Source: Planctomycetaceae bacterium | GTDB taxonomy: Bacteria > Planctomycetota > SZUA-567 | Assembly: GCA_021205245.1 (NCBI GenBank) | Contig: JAJPXZ010000105.1 | Coordinates: 1-59,860, forward strand | Reading direction: 5' to 3' | DNA: 59,860 nucleotides | Part shown: positions 8,739 to 16,758 of the stretch, in pieces | Layout: the number at the start of each line of letters is the position of its first letter | Numbering within the stretch: position 1 is the stretch's first letter | Notes under the pieces: generated by a model | The model's database searches: none | Seen by the model: only the letters and a program-made list of their open reading frames with translations | What the model was told of the DNA's origin: nothing | Made by a program: the position numbers and the translations under genes

Positions 8739-9710
8739 ATGCATCATACCATCACCGAAGCGTATCAGCGGGAGACGGGATATTCTTACACCATCGGGCC
8801 GTACATGAAACCGGTGCTGACCATCAAGCCCGGCGACAGCGTGGCGGTGGAGACGCTCGACTGTTTTGAGTGCAAGCTGAAGACCGAATCCATGCGTGCC
8901 TCAGACATTGCCCGCATTCCCTTCCTTAATCCGGTCAATGGGCCGATATGTGTCGAAGGCGCGGAACCGGGTGACGCCCTGGCGGTGCGCATCCGGTCCA
9001 TCGTGCCACGGGGCGAACAGCCGCGCGGTACGACCTGTTTACAGAAATACTTTGGCGGGCTGACCCCGACGTCGCGATCGCTGTCGGCGCCGTTCCCGGA
9101 GATCGTGCGCAAAGTGGAGGTGCATGAAGACGGCGTGGTGTGGAACCGCAAGCTCACCCTGCCCTACCAGCCGTTTATCGGCACCATCGGAACCGCGCAT
9201 CTCCTTTTCTCCACCGATACCCTGACCCCGGGCAATCATGGCGGCAACATGGACCTGCCCGATATAGCGCCGGGTGCGACGGTCTATCTTCCGGTACGGA
9301 AGGAAGGTGGCTTGCTGTTCCTGGGTGATTGCCACGCGGCCCAGGGAGACGGTGAATTGTGCGGCGTCGCTATCGAGTTCCCGACCACCACCACCATTGA
9401 AGTGGATGTGGTGAAAAACTGGCCCATCGAGTGGCCGATGCTCGAGAATGACGACTTCATCATGGCCACGGGCAGCGTCAAGCCACTGGAGGAGGCGGTG
9501 AAGACCGCCTACGACAACCTAATTGGCTGGATGGTAAGCGTGTACGGATTTAACAAATGGGACGCCTATTTCCTGCTCACCCAAGCGGGGCGGGTGCGAG
9601 TCGGCAATGTGGTCGACCCCTGTTACACCGTCGGAGCGAGTATTCTCAAAAAGTACCTGCTGCCGACCGACGACGTCGATTTCGATGCGCTGGCGAGGGA
9701 GAAAGCCTAA
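8739..9710 (+). CDS. fmdA: Acetamidase/formamidase family protein
   Basis: A 323-residue cytoplasmic amidohydrolase of the FmdA/AmdA family, which releases ammonia from small amides. Family blocks are visible: FIGTIGTAH, NHGGNMD, and LGDCHAAQGDGELCG with the conserved GD.HAAQGDGE core. It starts at the ATG at 8739 with GGAG ahead. It is the last intact gene after the importer, an arrangement like the known formamide gene clusters (fmdA with fmdDEF). Whether the substrate is formamide or a larger hydroxyamide cannot be told from sequence. Confidence 0.88.
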   Translation: MHHTITEAYQRETGYSYTIGPYMKPVLTIKPGDSVAVETLDCFECKLKTESMRASDIARIPFLNPVNGPICVEGAEPGDALAVRIRSIVPRGEQPRGTTCLQKYFGGLTPTSRSLSAPFPEIVRKVEVHEDGVVWNRKLTLPYQPFIGTIGTAHLLFSTDTLTPGNHGGNMDLPDIAPGATVYLPVRKEGGLLFLGDCHAAQGDGELCGVAIEFPTTTTIEVDVVKNWPIEWPMLENDDFIMATGSVKPLEEAVKTAYDNLIGWMVSVYGFNKWDAYFLLTQAGRVRVGNVVDPCYTVGASILKKYLLPTDDVDFDALAREKA

Positions 9711-9717
9711 CGACGAA

Positions 9718-10033
9718 TTTTGGGCAGGCTCGTAGCCTTCATCGTTCTGGCATGAACCAAATGGACGAAACCGTCAAGGCCATACTCAGTAGTAAATGAT
9801 GGAGGACACCGTAAGGGAAAAAGGTATCGCTGACAAACTATCAGTTTCCGTATTTCAGGCGGAAGCGCGATCAAAAGCACGCTGCTGGCGTACGTTCCTT
9901 CTGGTAAACACCGATACATTCGCTGCGGAATCCTGGCTATCGTATTGAAAAGCGGTATGGTGCCTGCGTCGAAGTCGACCGACTGCCAAAGGACGCGCTG
10001 GTCGAGGTCGAAGCCATCGCACTCGTTAAATAG
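9718..10033 (+). pseudogene. Decayed RidA/YjgF-family gene
   Basis: No intact frame spans this stretch, but the end from about 9956 reads YGACVEVDRLPKDALVEVEA and closes with a TAG at 10031-10033. This is the RidA C-terminus (VEV..LPKDALVEIEAIA). An earlier piece, GMNQMDETVKA near 9750, resembles the middle of RidA in the same order. Intervening stops and lost frame show a gene in decay. RidA proteins destroy reactive enamine/imine intermediates. Confidence 0.6.
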
Positions 10034-10047
10034 GAACGATTGATGAT

Positions 10048-10079
10048 CCCCGGGCGCATGCCCGGGGTTTTTATTTTTA
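10048..10079 (+). terminator. Rho-independent terminator
   Basis: CCCCGGGC-GCAT-GCCCGGGG hairpin followed by a T-rich run of about 12 bases. It is the strongest terminator by eye in the window and ends the importer/amidase/RidA-remnant unit. Confidence 0.88.
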
Positions 10080-10133
10080 TCGGTGACTTGATGGCCTAAA
10101 GGGTAGAAAAGTTCGAAGAGGAAGGATCACATC

Positions 10134-10364
10134 ATGAGAAATCCATTGCCCAGAGTCGCGGCTATCCACGATATATGCGGGTACGGACGCTGTTCATTGA
10201 CCGTTGTCATTCCCATCCTCTCGACGATGGGATTCGAGGTCTGCCCGCTTCCTACTGCGGTGCTGTCGACCCACACGTTGTTTCCCAACTTTACCATACT
10301 GGACTTGACGGACGAACTGCCTAAAATTATTACCCACTGGAAAGATGGCCTGACATATGACTGA
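10134..10364 (+). pseudogene. N-terminal fragment of a pyridoxal/pyridoxine kinase (PdxY/PdxK-like)
   Basis: The 76 residues contain VAAIHDICGYGRCSLTVVIP and CPLPTAVLSTHT, the start of ribokinase-superfamily pyridoxal kinases. The reading frame stops after HWKDG; the intact enzyme needs about 280 residues, including the ATP-binding and catalytic GxGD part, which is absent. A ribosome binding site (AGGAAGG) is still present. It is best called a truncated gene, next to the RidA remnant. Confidence 0.75.
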
Positions 10365-10381
10365 AAAGGGAGACTGCGGAA

Positions 10382-11287
10382 ATGACGTTCAACAAAATAG
10401 TAACCGCCGATTTCTGCGGCTTGACCGGACCGGCTGTCGAAGACATTCTGGCTCTCTCCGCCAGCACGGCGGTTATCCACAACGACGATCCCGAGAGTGA
10501 CGAAGACCTTATTCGGCGGGTGGGCGCTGCCGATTGTGTACTGGTGAGCTGGCGCACCAAAATGAGTGCGGAAATCTTCGCGGCTTGTCCCGCCATCCGC
10601 TATGTCGGCATGTGCTGCACCCTCTATGACGAAAAATCCGCCAACGTCGATATTCTCGAAAGTCGCAAAAGAGGGATAGTTGTTAAAGGCGTCACGGACT
10701 ACGGCGACGAGGGAACGAACGAATTCATTTTTGCCGAATTGATATCCCTCTTCAAAGGCCTGGGAGACCGTAAATGGGGCGACGGCTCCAGCGAGCTTAC
10801 CAGTAAAACGCTGGGAATCGTCGGTCTCGGCGTGTTGGGCAAAATGGTTGCGAAGACGGCGCTTCAATTTGGTATGAAGGTGGTCTACTTTAGCCGGACT
10901 CGAAAAGACGATATGGAAGCATTGGGTATCGCATACCGCGATCTTGACCAGTTGCTTCAGGAAAGCGATGTGATTTCAGCCCATCTTCCCAGAAATACGA
11001 AGCTATTCACCGCTCGCGAGTTCGCCCTCATGAAAGAGACGGTGGTCTTCATTAACACGTCCCTTGGACAGCCGTTTGATGCCGACGCACTTTTTGCGTG
11101 GACCGCCAATCAGACCGGCAATTACGCCATCTTCGATCTGCCCGGCAGCGGTACGGTTACAGAGGAGTGCGCCAAACACCCCAACATTATCCTTTACCCA
11201 CACCCCTCCGGTTTTACCAGGGAAGCGCGAATCAGGCTGACCAACAAGGTCTATACCAACATGCTGGATTTCCTGGCACAACGATAG
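10382..11287 (+). CDS. D-isomer-specific 2-hydroxyacid dehydrogenase family protein with degenerate active site
   Basis: A 301-residue member of the D-2-hydroxyacid dehydrogenase family. The Rossmann motif GIVGLGVLGKMVAK is intact and a late His survives in YPHPSGFT. The usual N-x-S-R-G motif holding the catalytic Arg reads NTSLG, so the Arg is replaced by Leu, and the catalytic Glu is not obvious. The protein probably binds NAD(P) but may not be a working dehydrogenase. It follows two broken genes, so it may itself be drifting; alternatively it is a repurposed paralogue. Confidence 0.75.
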   Translation: MTFNKIVTADFCGLTGPAVEDILALSASTAVIHNDDPESDEDLIRRVGAADCVLVSWRTKMSAEIFAACPAIRYVGMCCTLYDEKSANVDILESRKRGIVVKGVTDYGDEGTNEFIFAELISLFKGLGDRKWGDGSSELTSKTLGIVGLGVLGKMVAKTALQFGMKVVYFSRTRKDDMEALGIAYRDLDQLLQESDVISAHLPRNTKLFTAREFALMKETVVFINTSLGQPFDADALFAWTANQTGNYAIFDLPGSGTVTEECAKHPNIILYPHPSGFTREARIRLTNKVYTNMLDFLAQR

Positions 11288-11426
11288 AGGACCGGAATTA
11301 CCAGAAGCCGACATCCGCTCCACTATCGACAAGGCCATCCTTAATGCCGACAACAATAACGAGCCTCGCCTGATCAATCACGTGGCCGCTCAGTGCGGTA
11401 GAATTGTGGAGGTAGGCCACAAAACA
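11288..11426. other. Unassigned interval after the dehydrogenase
   Basis: One frame stays open and encodes a protein-like stretch including NEPRLINHVAAQCGRIVEVG, but there is no good start and no family I recognise. It may be the tail of another decayed gene. Confidence 0.3.
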
Positions 11427-11458
11427 AAAGCCAAGGACTCAAGTCCTTGGCTTTCTAT
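11427..11458 (+). terminator. Terminator-like hairpin
   Basis: A 12-bp perfect stem AAAGCCAAGGAC with a TCAA loop and its mirror, followed by a short pyrimidine run. It separates the degenerate region from the IclR-linked cassette. Bases 11459-11584 hold nothing recognisable. Confidence 0.7.
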
Positions 11459-11584
11459 GCATATTGGCATCATTCGCACTCCACAACTCGATTATAATCC
11501 ACGGCTTTCGCTTTTTTCATCCCCTCTAAAACAGCACAACGATACGCTCGCGGCAACTTTTACGAATTTTTAATGTGCACCTTG

Positions 11585-11613
11585 TTGACTAAGGCGATGG
11601 TGGGTTGTACTAT
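11585..11613 (+). promoter_or_regulatory. Sigma70-type promoter of the lyase/dehydrogenase operon
   Basis: TTGACT and TACTAT with a 17-base spacer. It directly precedes a set of repeated operator half-sites and is about 170 bases before the first lyase gene. Confidence 0.6.
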
Positions 11614-11623
11614 AACTCATATA

Positions 11624-11649
11624 TTGAACGTTATGTTCAAATAATGAAC
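11624..11649 (+). promoter_or_regulatory. Triple half-site operator, probable IclR-type regulator target
   Basis: Three alternating half-sites TGAAC-N5-GTTCA-N5-TGAAC repeat at 10-base spacing; the first dyad extends to TTGAAC-GTTAT-GTTCAA. They lie immediately downstream of the -10 element, where binding would block transcription. An IclR-family gene is in the same cassette, and IclR proteins often bind such short inverted repeats. Confidence 0.55.
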
Positions 11650-11785
11650 AAAGAACGCGACGCTCGTAAGGTCCACTCTACCCCTAAGCCTTGCCTCGCT
11701 AAAGCCGATTCGACCGGCTTATCCCATCGCTCTTGTCTAATCCCAAGCCGTCACGATTCGCCTTCATTCACGGATTGGATAGCCC

Positions 11786-13063
11786 ATGTCATATGCACCC
11801 GATCAGACCCGGCCTCTCTACGGAGAACAAACGGCGCTGACGGTAAAAAACATGTCCTTCTCCGGGCGGATACTCGGCGGATTCCCTGGATATGTCGCCA
11901 TGGGTGCTCGGGTGAAGCACGCCGCCGCGTTGGCAAATCACGCCGCCGGATACTTAACCGAGGACAAGGCGGTGAAAATCGCCCGCGCCTGTGACAGAAT
12001 CGCGGCGGGTGAATACCTTGCTCAATTTCCTGTCGACGTGTTTCATGGTGGTGGCGGCATTGGTATCAACATGAACTTCAACGAGGTGCTGGCGGCATTG
12101 GCGGGAAGTCCCGTTTCGGCGGTGGACGATGTCAACATGTCGCAGTCCACCTCTGATTTTTGCCACACCACCCTTCGTGCCGCCCTCGTTGTCGCGCTCC
12201 GGGATCTCGCCGAAAGAACTGGCCACATCATCCATACGGCGCGTGACCGGGCCACGGCATTCGCCGGCACCAAAACTATAGCCCGAACCTGTTGGCAAGA
12301 CGGGCTGAGCGTCGATGCCTCGGCGCTGCCTCAAGCATTGGCTTCGGCTCTGGACCGGACACAGAAAAGGCTGGTGGCGATGGCCGAATCGTTGCTCGCC
12401 GTCAATATGGGGTGGACCGTGATCGGTTCCGGAGCGGGCGCGCCCGATGCATACCGCGACCACATACTCCGCTGCCTGCGTGAGACCACCGGGCTGGACC
12501 TGCATTGGCGGGATTATCCCTATGACGCGGCGCAATACCCGGACGATCTCGCCGCTGCATCTTCGGCCGTCCGCTCCCTCTCCGCCGTGCTGGCAAAATC
12601 CGCCCGCGACCTGCGCATTCTTTCGTCCGGGCCCGAGTGCGGATTAGGCGAGTTGTCACTCCCGGCGGTGCAGGCAGGCTCGTCGTTTTTCCCCGGCAAA
12701 GTTAACCCGGTCATTCCGGAAATGGTTATCCACTGCGACATGCTGGTGGCCGGGAACGATTCAATCATCCAGGGCATTCCCGGCATGGGCGAGATGCACA
12801 TCAACCTCTGGGAAGTGACGGCGGGATTTCTGCTCCTGGACAATATCCGCATGCTGAGCCAGGCGATGGAACGGTATGACGCCCTCTGTCTGGCCGGAGT
12901 CACGGTAAATTGCTCGCACTGCGAATCGCATGCGGTCAGCAGGATTCCGTTTGTGGTGGAGTGTAAGGAAAGGCTTGGCTACGAATGCGTGTCCAACCGC
13001 ATTAAGCAGGAAGGGTTGGACGCGTTTATACGGTCGGAAAAAGAAAACACTGAAAGGAAGTGA
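11786..13063 (+). CDS. Aspartase/fumarase superfamily lyase, divergent short paralogue
   Basis: A 425-residue member of the superfamily that eliminates ammonia, amines or water to give fumarate or a related enoate. GGGGIGINMNFNE, VNMSQSTSDF and the signature loop GSSFFPGKVNPVIPE are present, so the catalytic Ser loop is kept, with Phe replacing the usual Met. It is about 50 residues shorter than typical aspartases; the N-terminus lacks the usual DFLG block. The second, full-length paralogue lies at 16759. The aldehyde dehydrogenase gene follows after four bases. The substrate is probably not plain aspartate, but this is inference. Confidence 0.85.
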   Translation: MSYAPDQTRPLYGEQTALTVKNMSFSGRILGGFPGYVAMGARVKHAAALANHAAGYLTEDKAVKIARACDRIAAGEYLAQFPVDVFHGGGGIGINMNFNEVLAALAGSPVSAVDDVNMSQSTSDFCHTTLRAALVVALRDLAERTGHIIHTARDRATAFAGTKTIARTCWQDGLSVDASALPQALASALDRTQKRLVAMAESLLAVNMGWTVIGSGAGAPDAYRDHILRCLRETTGLDLHWRDYPYDAAQYPDDLAAASSAVRSLSAVLAKSARDLRILSSGPECGLGELSLPAVQAGSSFFPGKVNPVIPEMVIHCDMLVAGNDSIIQGIPGMGEMHINLWEVTAGFLLLDNIRMLSQAMERYDALCLAGVTVNCSHCESHAVSRIPFVVECKERLGYECVSNRIKQEGLDAFIRSEKENTERK

Positions 13064-13067
13064 AACC

Positions 13068-14564
13068 ATGTCTGGCATGAAACCGGCGAAAATCGAATGG
13101 GCAAAGAAGTGGCTCAAGGACGTCAAATCGCTGTATATCGGCGGGAAATGGGTCGACGGCAACGGACCGGTCATGGAATCGATCAATCCGGCGACGAGCG
13201 AGGTGATCGGCAGCTTCCGGGGAGCCGACGCCGACGATATTAACAAAGCGGTGGCTGCCGCCCGCGACGCCTTTGACAACGGGCCGTGGACCAAAACCAT
13301 CACCAGCCGCGAGCGGGGCGAAATTATGCGAAAAATCGCCGCCCTCATCCGCGAGCACATGGATGAGCTGTCGACCCTGGAAACGTTGGACAACGGAAAA
13401 CTCTACAGCGAGTCCTGGGGCGACGCCGAAGACGTGGCCGGGATGTTCGACTACTACGCCGGCTGGGTCGACAAGCATTATGGCGATGTTAATCCGGTCC
13501 CCGGCAACTTCCTCTCCTACACCCGTCACGAACCCATCGGCGTCTGCGGTCAAATCGTCCCGTGGAACTTCCCGCTGGATATGGCCGGCTACAAGCTCAC
13601 GCCCGCGCTGGCTATGGGCAACACCCTGGTTATTAAGCCCTCCAGCGTTACCTCGTTCTCGCTGGTGCGGTTGTTCGAGATAATCCATGACGCCGATCTT
13701 CTCCCTCCCGGCGTCATCAACCTTATCCTGGGCAAGGGATCCATCGGCTCTCACCTGACGCGGCATATGCAGGTTGACAAGATTGCCTTCACCGGCAGCA
13801 CCCAAGTCGGACGGACGCTTGTTCATGACTCGGCCGACTCCAACCTCAAGCCGGTGACGCTGGAGCTGGGCGGCAAATCCCCGAACATCATTTTCGCCGA
13901 TGCTCCTGATATGAACTTCGCCATCGAACGCTCGTTCACCGCCATTTTCACCGGCAAGGGCGAGAAATGCTCGGAGCCGACCCGCCTGCTGATCGAAAAA
14001 AAGGTCTACGACCACGTGCTGGACGGCCTCGTCGGCCACTACCGCAAGTGGAAGGTCGGCAACCCATTCGATGCGGCCATGCAACAGGGTGCGCAAGTGT
14101 CGAAGGAACACTTCGAAAGCATCATGAACTATATCGACATCGGCAAGCAGGAAGGCGGAAGGCTGGTGTGCGGCGGCGACCGCAATGTCGAAGGCGACAA
14201 TGCCAAGGGCTACTTTATCAATCCAACCATCTTCGCTGACTGCAACAACGACATGCGCATCGCCCGCGAAGAGATTTTCGGCCCGGTGTTGACTGTCATC
14301 CCCTTTGAGACGGAGGAGGAGGCGGTGCGCATCGCCAACGATTCCCCCTACGGCCTGGCCGCCGGGTTCTGGACCGGCGACATCGCCCGCTCACAACGCG
14401 TCGCCAATGCCCTCCAGGCGGGCCAGATTTTCATCAATCGTTATGGCTGTTACGATTTCGCCAGTCCCTTCAGCGGCTACAAGGCAAGCGGCTGGGGCCA
14501 GGAACTGGCGGCGACGTCGCTCAAGCTGTACACCAAGTCGAAAGCCATCTGGTACGCCTACTAA
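13068..14564 (+). CDS. NAD(P)-dependent aldehyde dehydrogenase
   Basis: A 498-residue aldehyde dehydrogenase that oxidises an aldehyde to the acid. Visible motifs: VPWNFPL (nucleotide binding), FTGSTQVGR, ELGGKSPNI with the general-base Glu, and GEKCSEPTRL with the catalytic Cys. The ATG at 13068 has AAGGAAG ahead; the frame upstream overlaps the lyase gene and is not used. It resembles betaine-aldehyde or broad aliphatic dehydrogenases, which fits the BCCT carrier nearby, but the substrate is not defined. Confidence 0.9.
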   Translation: MSGMKPAKIEWAKKWLKDVKSLYIGGKWVDGNGPVMESINPATSEVIGSFRGADADDINKAVAAARDAFDNGPWTKTITSRERGEIMRKIAALIREHMDELSTLETLDNGKLYSESWGDAEDVAGMFDYYAGWVDKHYGDVNPVPGNFLSYTRHEPIGVCGQIVPWNFPLDMAGYKLTPALAMGNTLVIKPSSVTSFSLVRLFEIIHDADLLPPGVINLILGKGSIGSHLTRHMQVDKIAFTGSTQVGRTLVHDSADSNLKPVTLELGGKSPNIIFADAPDMNFAIERSFTAIFTGKGEKCSEPTRLLIEKKVYDHVLDGLVGHYRKWKVGNPFDAAMQQGAQVSKEHFESIMNYIDIGKQEGGRLVCGGDRNVEGDNAKGYFINPTIFADCNNDMRIAREEIFGPVLTVIPFETEEEAVRIANDSPYGLAAGFWTGDIARSQRVANALQAGQIFINRYGCYDFASPFSGYKASGWGQELAATSLKLYTKSKAIWYAY

Positions 14565-14577
14565 AAGGAGTTCCGAC

Positions 14578-15732
14578 ATGTCGAAGAAACCCGTAACAGC
14601 CGACCTCAACGGCGGCAGTCTGAAAATGCGCGCGGCGGTGATGACCGGCACCGGCAAGCTGGAGGTGCGAGAGGTTGAACTGGGCAAGCCCAAGGCCAAC
14701 GAGGTTCTCGTGAAAATCTGCGCCACCGCCGTCTGCCACAGCGACCTGAACACCCTCGATGACCCCACCACGCCCTTTCCGCAGGTGCTTGGCCACGAAG
14801 GGGCAGGCATCGTCCAGGAAGTCGGCCCGAACGTCTCCACCGTCAAAGTCGGCGACAAGGTCGCGCTCAGTTGGGTCCCCTATTGCGGCACATGCCCATG
14901 CTGCCGCACCGGCAAGGTCAACCTGTGCGAATCCGCTTTCGGGCCGATGTTCGACGGCACGCTGATGGACGGCACCACCCGCATGCGTATGGACGGCCAG
15001 GTGTGCTACCACTCCTCCCTCATCTCCACCTTCGCCGAGTATTCGGTGGTGCCTGAGATGAGCTGTGTCAAGATACCGGACGCCATGCCGCTTATACCAG
15101 CCAGCATGATCGGCTGCGGCGTGGCCACAGGCTACGGCGCGAGCGTGAGGGCGGCCAGAGTCGACCCGGGTTCTTCCGTTGCCGTTTTCGGCATCGGCGG
15201 CGTCGGCGTCAACGCCATCCAGGGTGCGCGCATCGCGGGCGCAAGCATGATCATCGCCTGCGACATCAAGGACGAAAACCTCGAATTGGCGAAGAAATAC
15301 GGAGCCACCCACGTTTTAAACACAGGCGGTCTCAAGGACATCGCCGCCGCCGTCAAGGAACTGACGAACGGCATCGGCAGCGATTACTCCATCGATTGCA
15401 CCGGCAATACCATGATCGGGGCCGAAGCCTGGAAAAGTTCCTGCAAGGGAGGCACCACGGTGGTGGTCGGCGCCTACAAGTCCGATGCCGAGCTCTGCCT
15501 GCCCGCAGGTGGGTTCCACCGGGTCGGCAAGATACTGAAGGGTACTTTCTACGGTGACGTCAACCCCTTCAACGACTTCCCCAAGATATCACAACTTTAC
15601 CTCGACAAAAAGTACGATCTCGACAGTCTGGTTATCGAGAAAATTGTGCTGGCCGACATCCAGAAGGCGTTTGACTCGTTCCATGATCCCAAGGGCAAAA
15701 ACGTCGGCCGCTACGTCATCGATTTCCAATAG
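14578..15732 (+). CDS. Zinc-dependent alcohol dehydrogenase, MDR family (class III-like)
   Basis: A 384-residue medium-chain dehydrogenase. CHSD and GHEGAG carry catalytic zinc ligands; CGTCPCCRTGKVNLC carries the four Cys of the structural zinc; GIGGVGVNA is the Rossmann turn. It interconverts an alcohol and an aldehyde with NAD(H). The gene follows the aldehyde dehydrogenase after 13 bases with its own AAGGAG site, suggesting a two-step alcohol to acid oxidation, or disposal of an aldehyde made in the pathway. Confidence 0.9.
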   Translation: MSKKPVTADLNGGSLKMRAAVMTGTGKLEVREVELGKPKANEVLVKICATAVCHSDLNTLDDPTTPFPQVLGHEGAGIVQEVGPNVSTVKVGDKVALSWVPYCGTCPCCRTGKVNLCESAFGPMFDGTLMDGTTRMRMDGQVCYHSSLISTFAEYSVVPEMSCVKIPDAMPLIPASMIGCGVATGYGASVRAARVDPGSSVAVFGIGGVGVNAIQGARIAGASMIIACDIKDENLELAKKYGATHVLNTGGLKDIAAAVKELTNGIGSDYSIDCTGNTMIGAEAWKSSCKGGTTVVVGAYKSDAELCLPAGGFHRVGKILKGTFYGDVNPFNDFPKISQLYLDKKYDLDSLVIEKIVLADIQKAFDSFHDPKGKNVGRYVIDFQ

Positions 15733-15765
15733 GTTCCTAGGCCACTCTCGGCATATCGGCGAGCC

Positions 15766-15794
15766 TTGTGGATTTGCGGCGGCGTTTGTACAAT
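15766..15794 (+). promoter_or_regulatory. Candidate promoter of the IclR-family gene
   Basis: TTGTGG and TACAAT with a 17-base spacer, 88 bases before the chosen ATG. The -35 is weak, the -10 good. Confidence 0.4.
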
Positions 15795-15882
15795 GCAGGC
15801 TGGTGCGTTGGGCGGGTTTTCCGTGCCGCGTGGCGGCGTCCGCCCACCGTACTTGCCGCAAATGACATGCCGGGAGGAATGT

Positions 15883-16662
15883 ATGCCGGTCAAGAATGCC
15901 GCCGCAAAAGAAGCATCAGGGGCGCAGACGGTGGAACGGGCCTTGTTGCTGCTCAAGCTGGTGTCGGAAGAGGGGCAGCCCGTCCCCATTGCGAAATTGT
16001 GCGAGCAGACCGGGCTTAACCGCACCACCGCATACCGGTTGCTGTCGACGCTGGAGTCGAGTGGATTCCTTGAGCGCGAGGCGGTGGGCAAGGGGTACCG
16101 GCTGGGCTATGCCGCAGCCAGCCTCTGCCTAGGCATCGTTAGGCAATATGCGCCGCTCATCCGCCTCGCCCGTCCGGAAATGGAACGACTCCGGGATGAG
16201 ACGCAGGAATCGGTTATCCTGGCGGTGGCGCGCATTTCCGGCATGCTTACTATCGATCAACTGGATTCGCCGCAGGCGGTCCGGATAAAAAATTATATGG
16301 ATAATATTTCCCCGTTCTTTTGCTCCTCCAACGGGAAGATATTTCTCGCGCAACTAACGGACGACGAAATCGACGCAATATTGGCCGGTCCCTTGGAATC
16401 CCGGACGCCGCGCACCGTCACCGACCCGGACGCGGTCCGCGCCGAAATCCGCAAGGCGCGGCGTAACGGCTACGGTACCGTGTTCGGTGAGCTGGACGAA
16501 AGCGAAAACGGCATTTCAGTGGCAGTGCACGACGGTCTCGCGCCTGTGGCGTTTCTTAGTATCGCCGGTCCGGCGTTCCGGCTGACCAGAGACAAATTAC
16601 TAAAACTCGCCCCACGCCTGCAGCAGGCTGCGGCTGAGATATCCCAAAAACTCACGCAATAA
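15883..16662 (+). CDS. IclR-family transcriptional regulator
   Basis: A 259-residue regulator: winged helix-turn-helix near residues 15-75 (VERALLLL, CEQTGLNRTTAYRLLSTLE) and a C-terminal GAF-like IclR effector domain. The start at 15883 has GGGAGGA ahead and gives the usual family length. It sits in the middle of the lyase/dehydrogenase/BCCT cassette and is the obvious regulator of the TGAAC repeats at 11624-11649. The effector is unknown. Confidence 0.9.
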   Translation: MPVKNAAAKEASGAQTVERALLLLKLVSEEGQPVPIAKLCEQTGLNRTTAYRLLSTLESSGFLEREAVGKGYRLGYAAASLCLGIVRQYAPLIRLARPEMERLRDETQESVILAVARISGMLTIDQLDSPQAVRIKNYMDNISPFFCSSNGKIFLAQLTDDEIDAILAGPLESRTPRTVTDPDAVRAEIRKARRNGYGTVFGELDESENGISVAVHDGLAPVAFLSIAGPAFRLTRDKLLKLAPRLQQAAAEISQKLTQ

Positions 16663-16758
16663 CAACTCGCTCCACTCTTTTTCTGGCTGTCGCTCCTTTC
16701 TCGCCCGCGTCGGGCGCGAAGCGGGTGCATGGTCGACTGATTTCGCGGAGAAAATACC

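Noticed and set aside
13026..14111. Open frame of 361 codons on the minus strand
   Set aside because: It lies antisense to the clear aldehyde dehydrogenase gene, has no family match and follows from third-position GC bias.
16702..16716. CGCCCG-CGT-CGGGCG hairpin after the IclR gene
   Set aside because: Short stem with a 3-base loop and no T-run; too weak to call a terminator.
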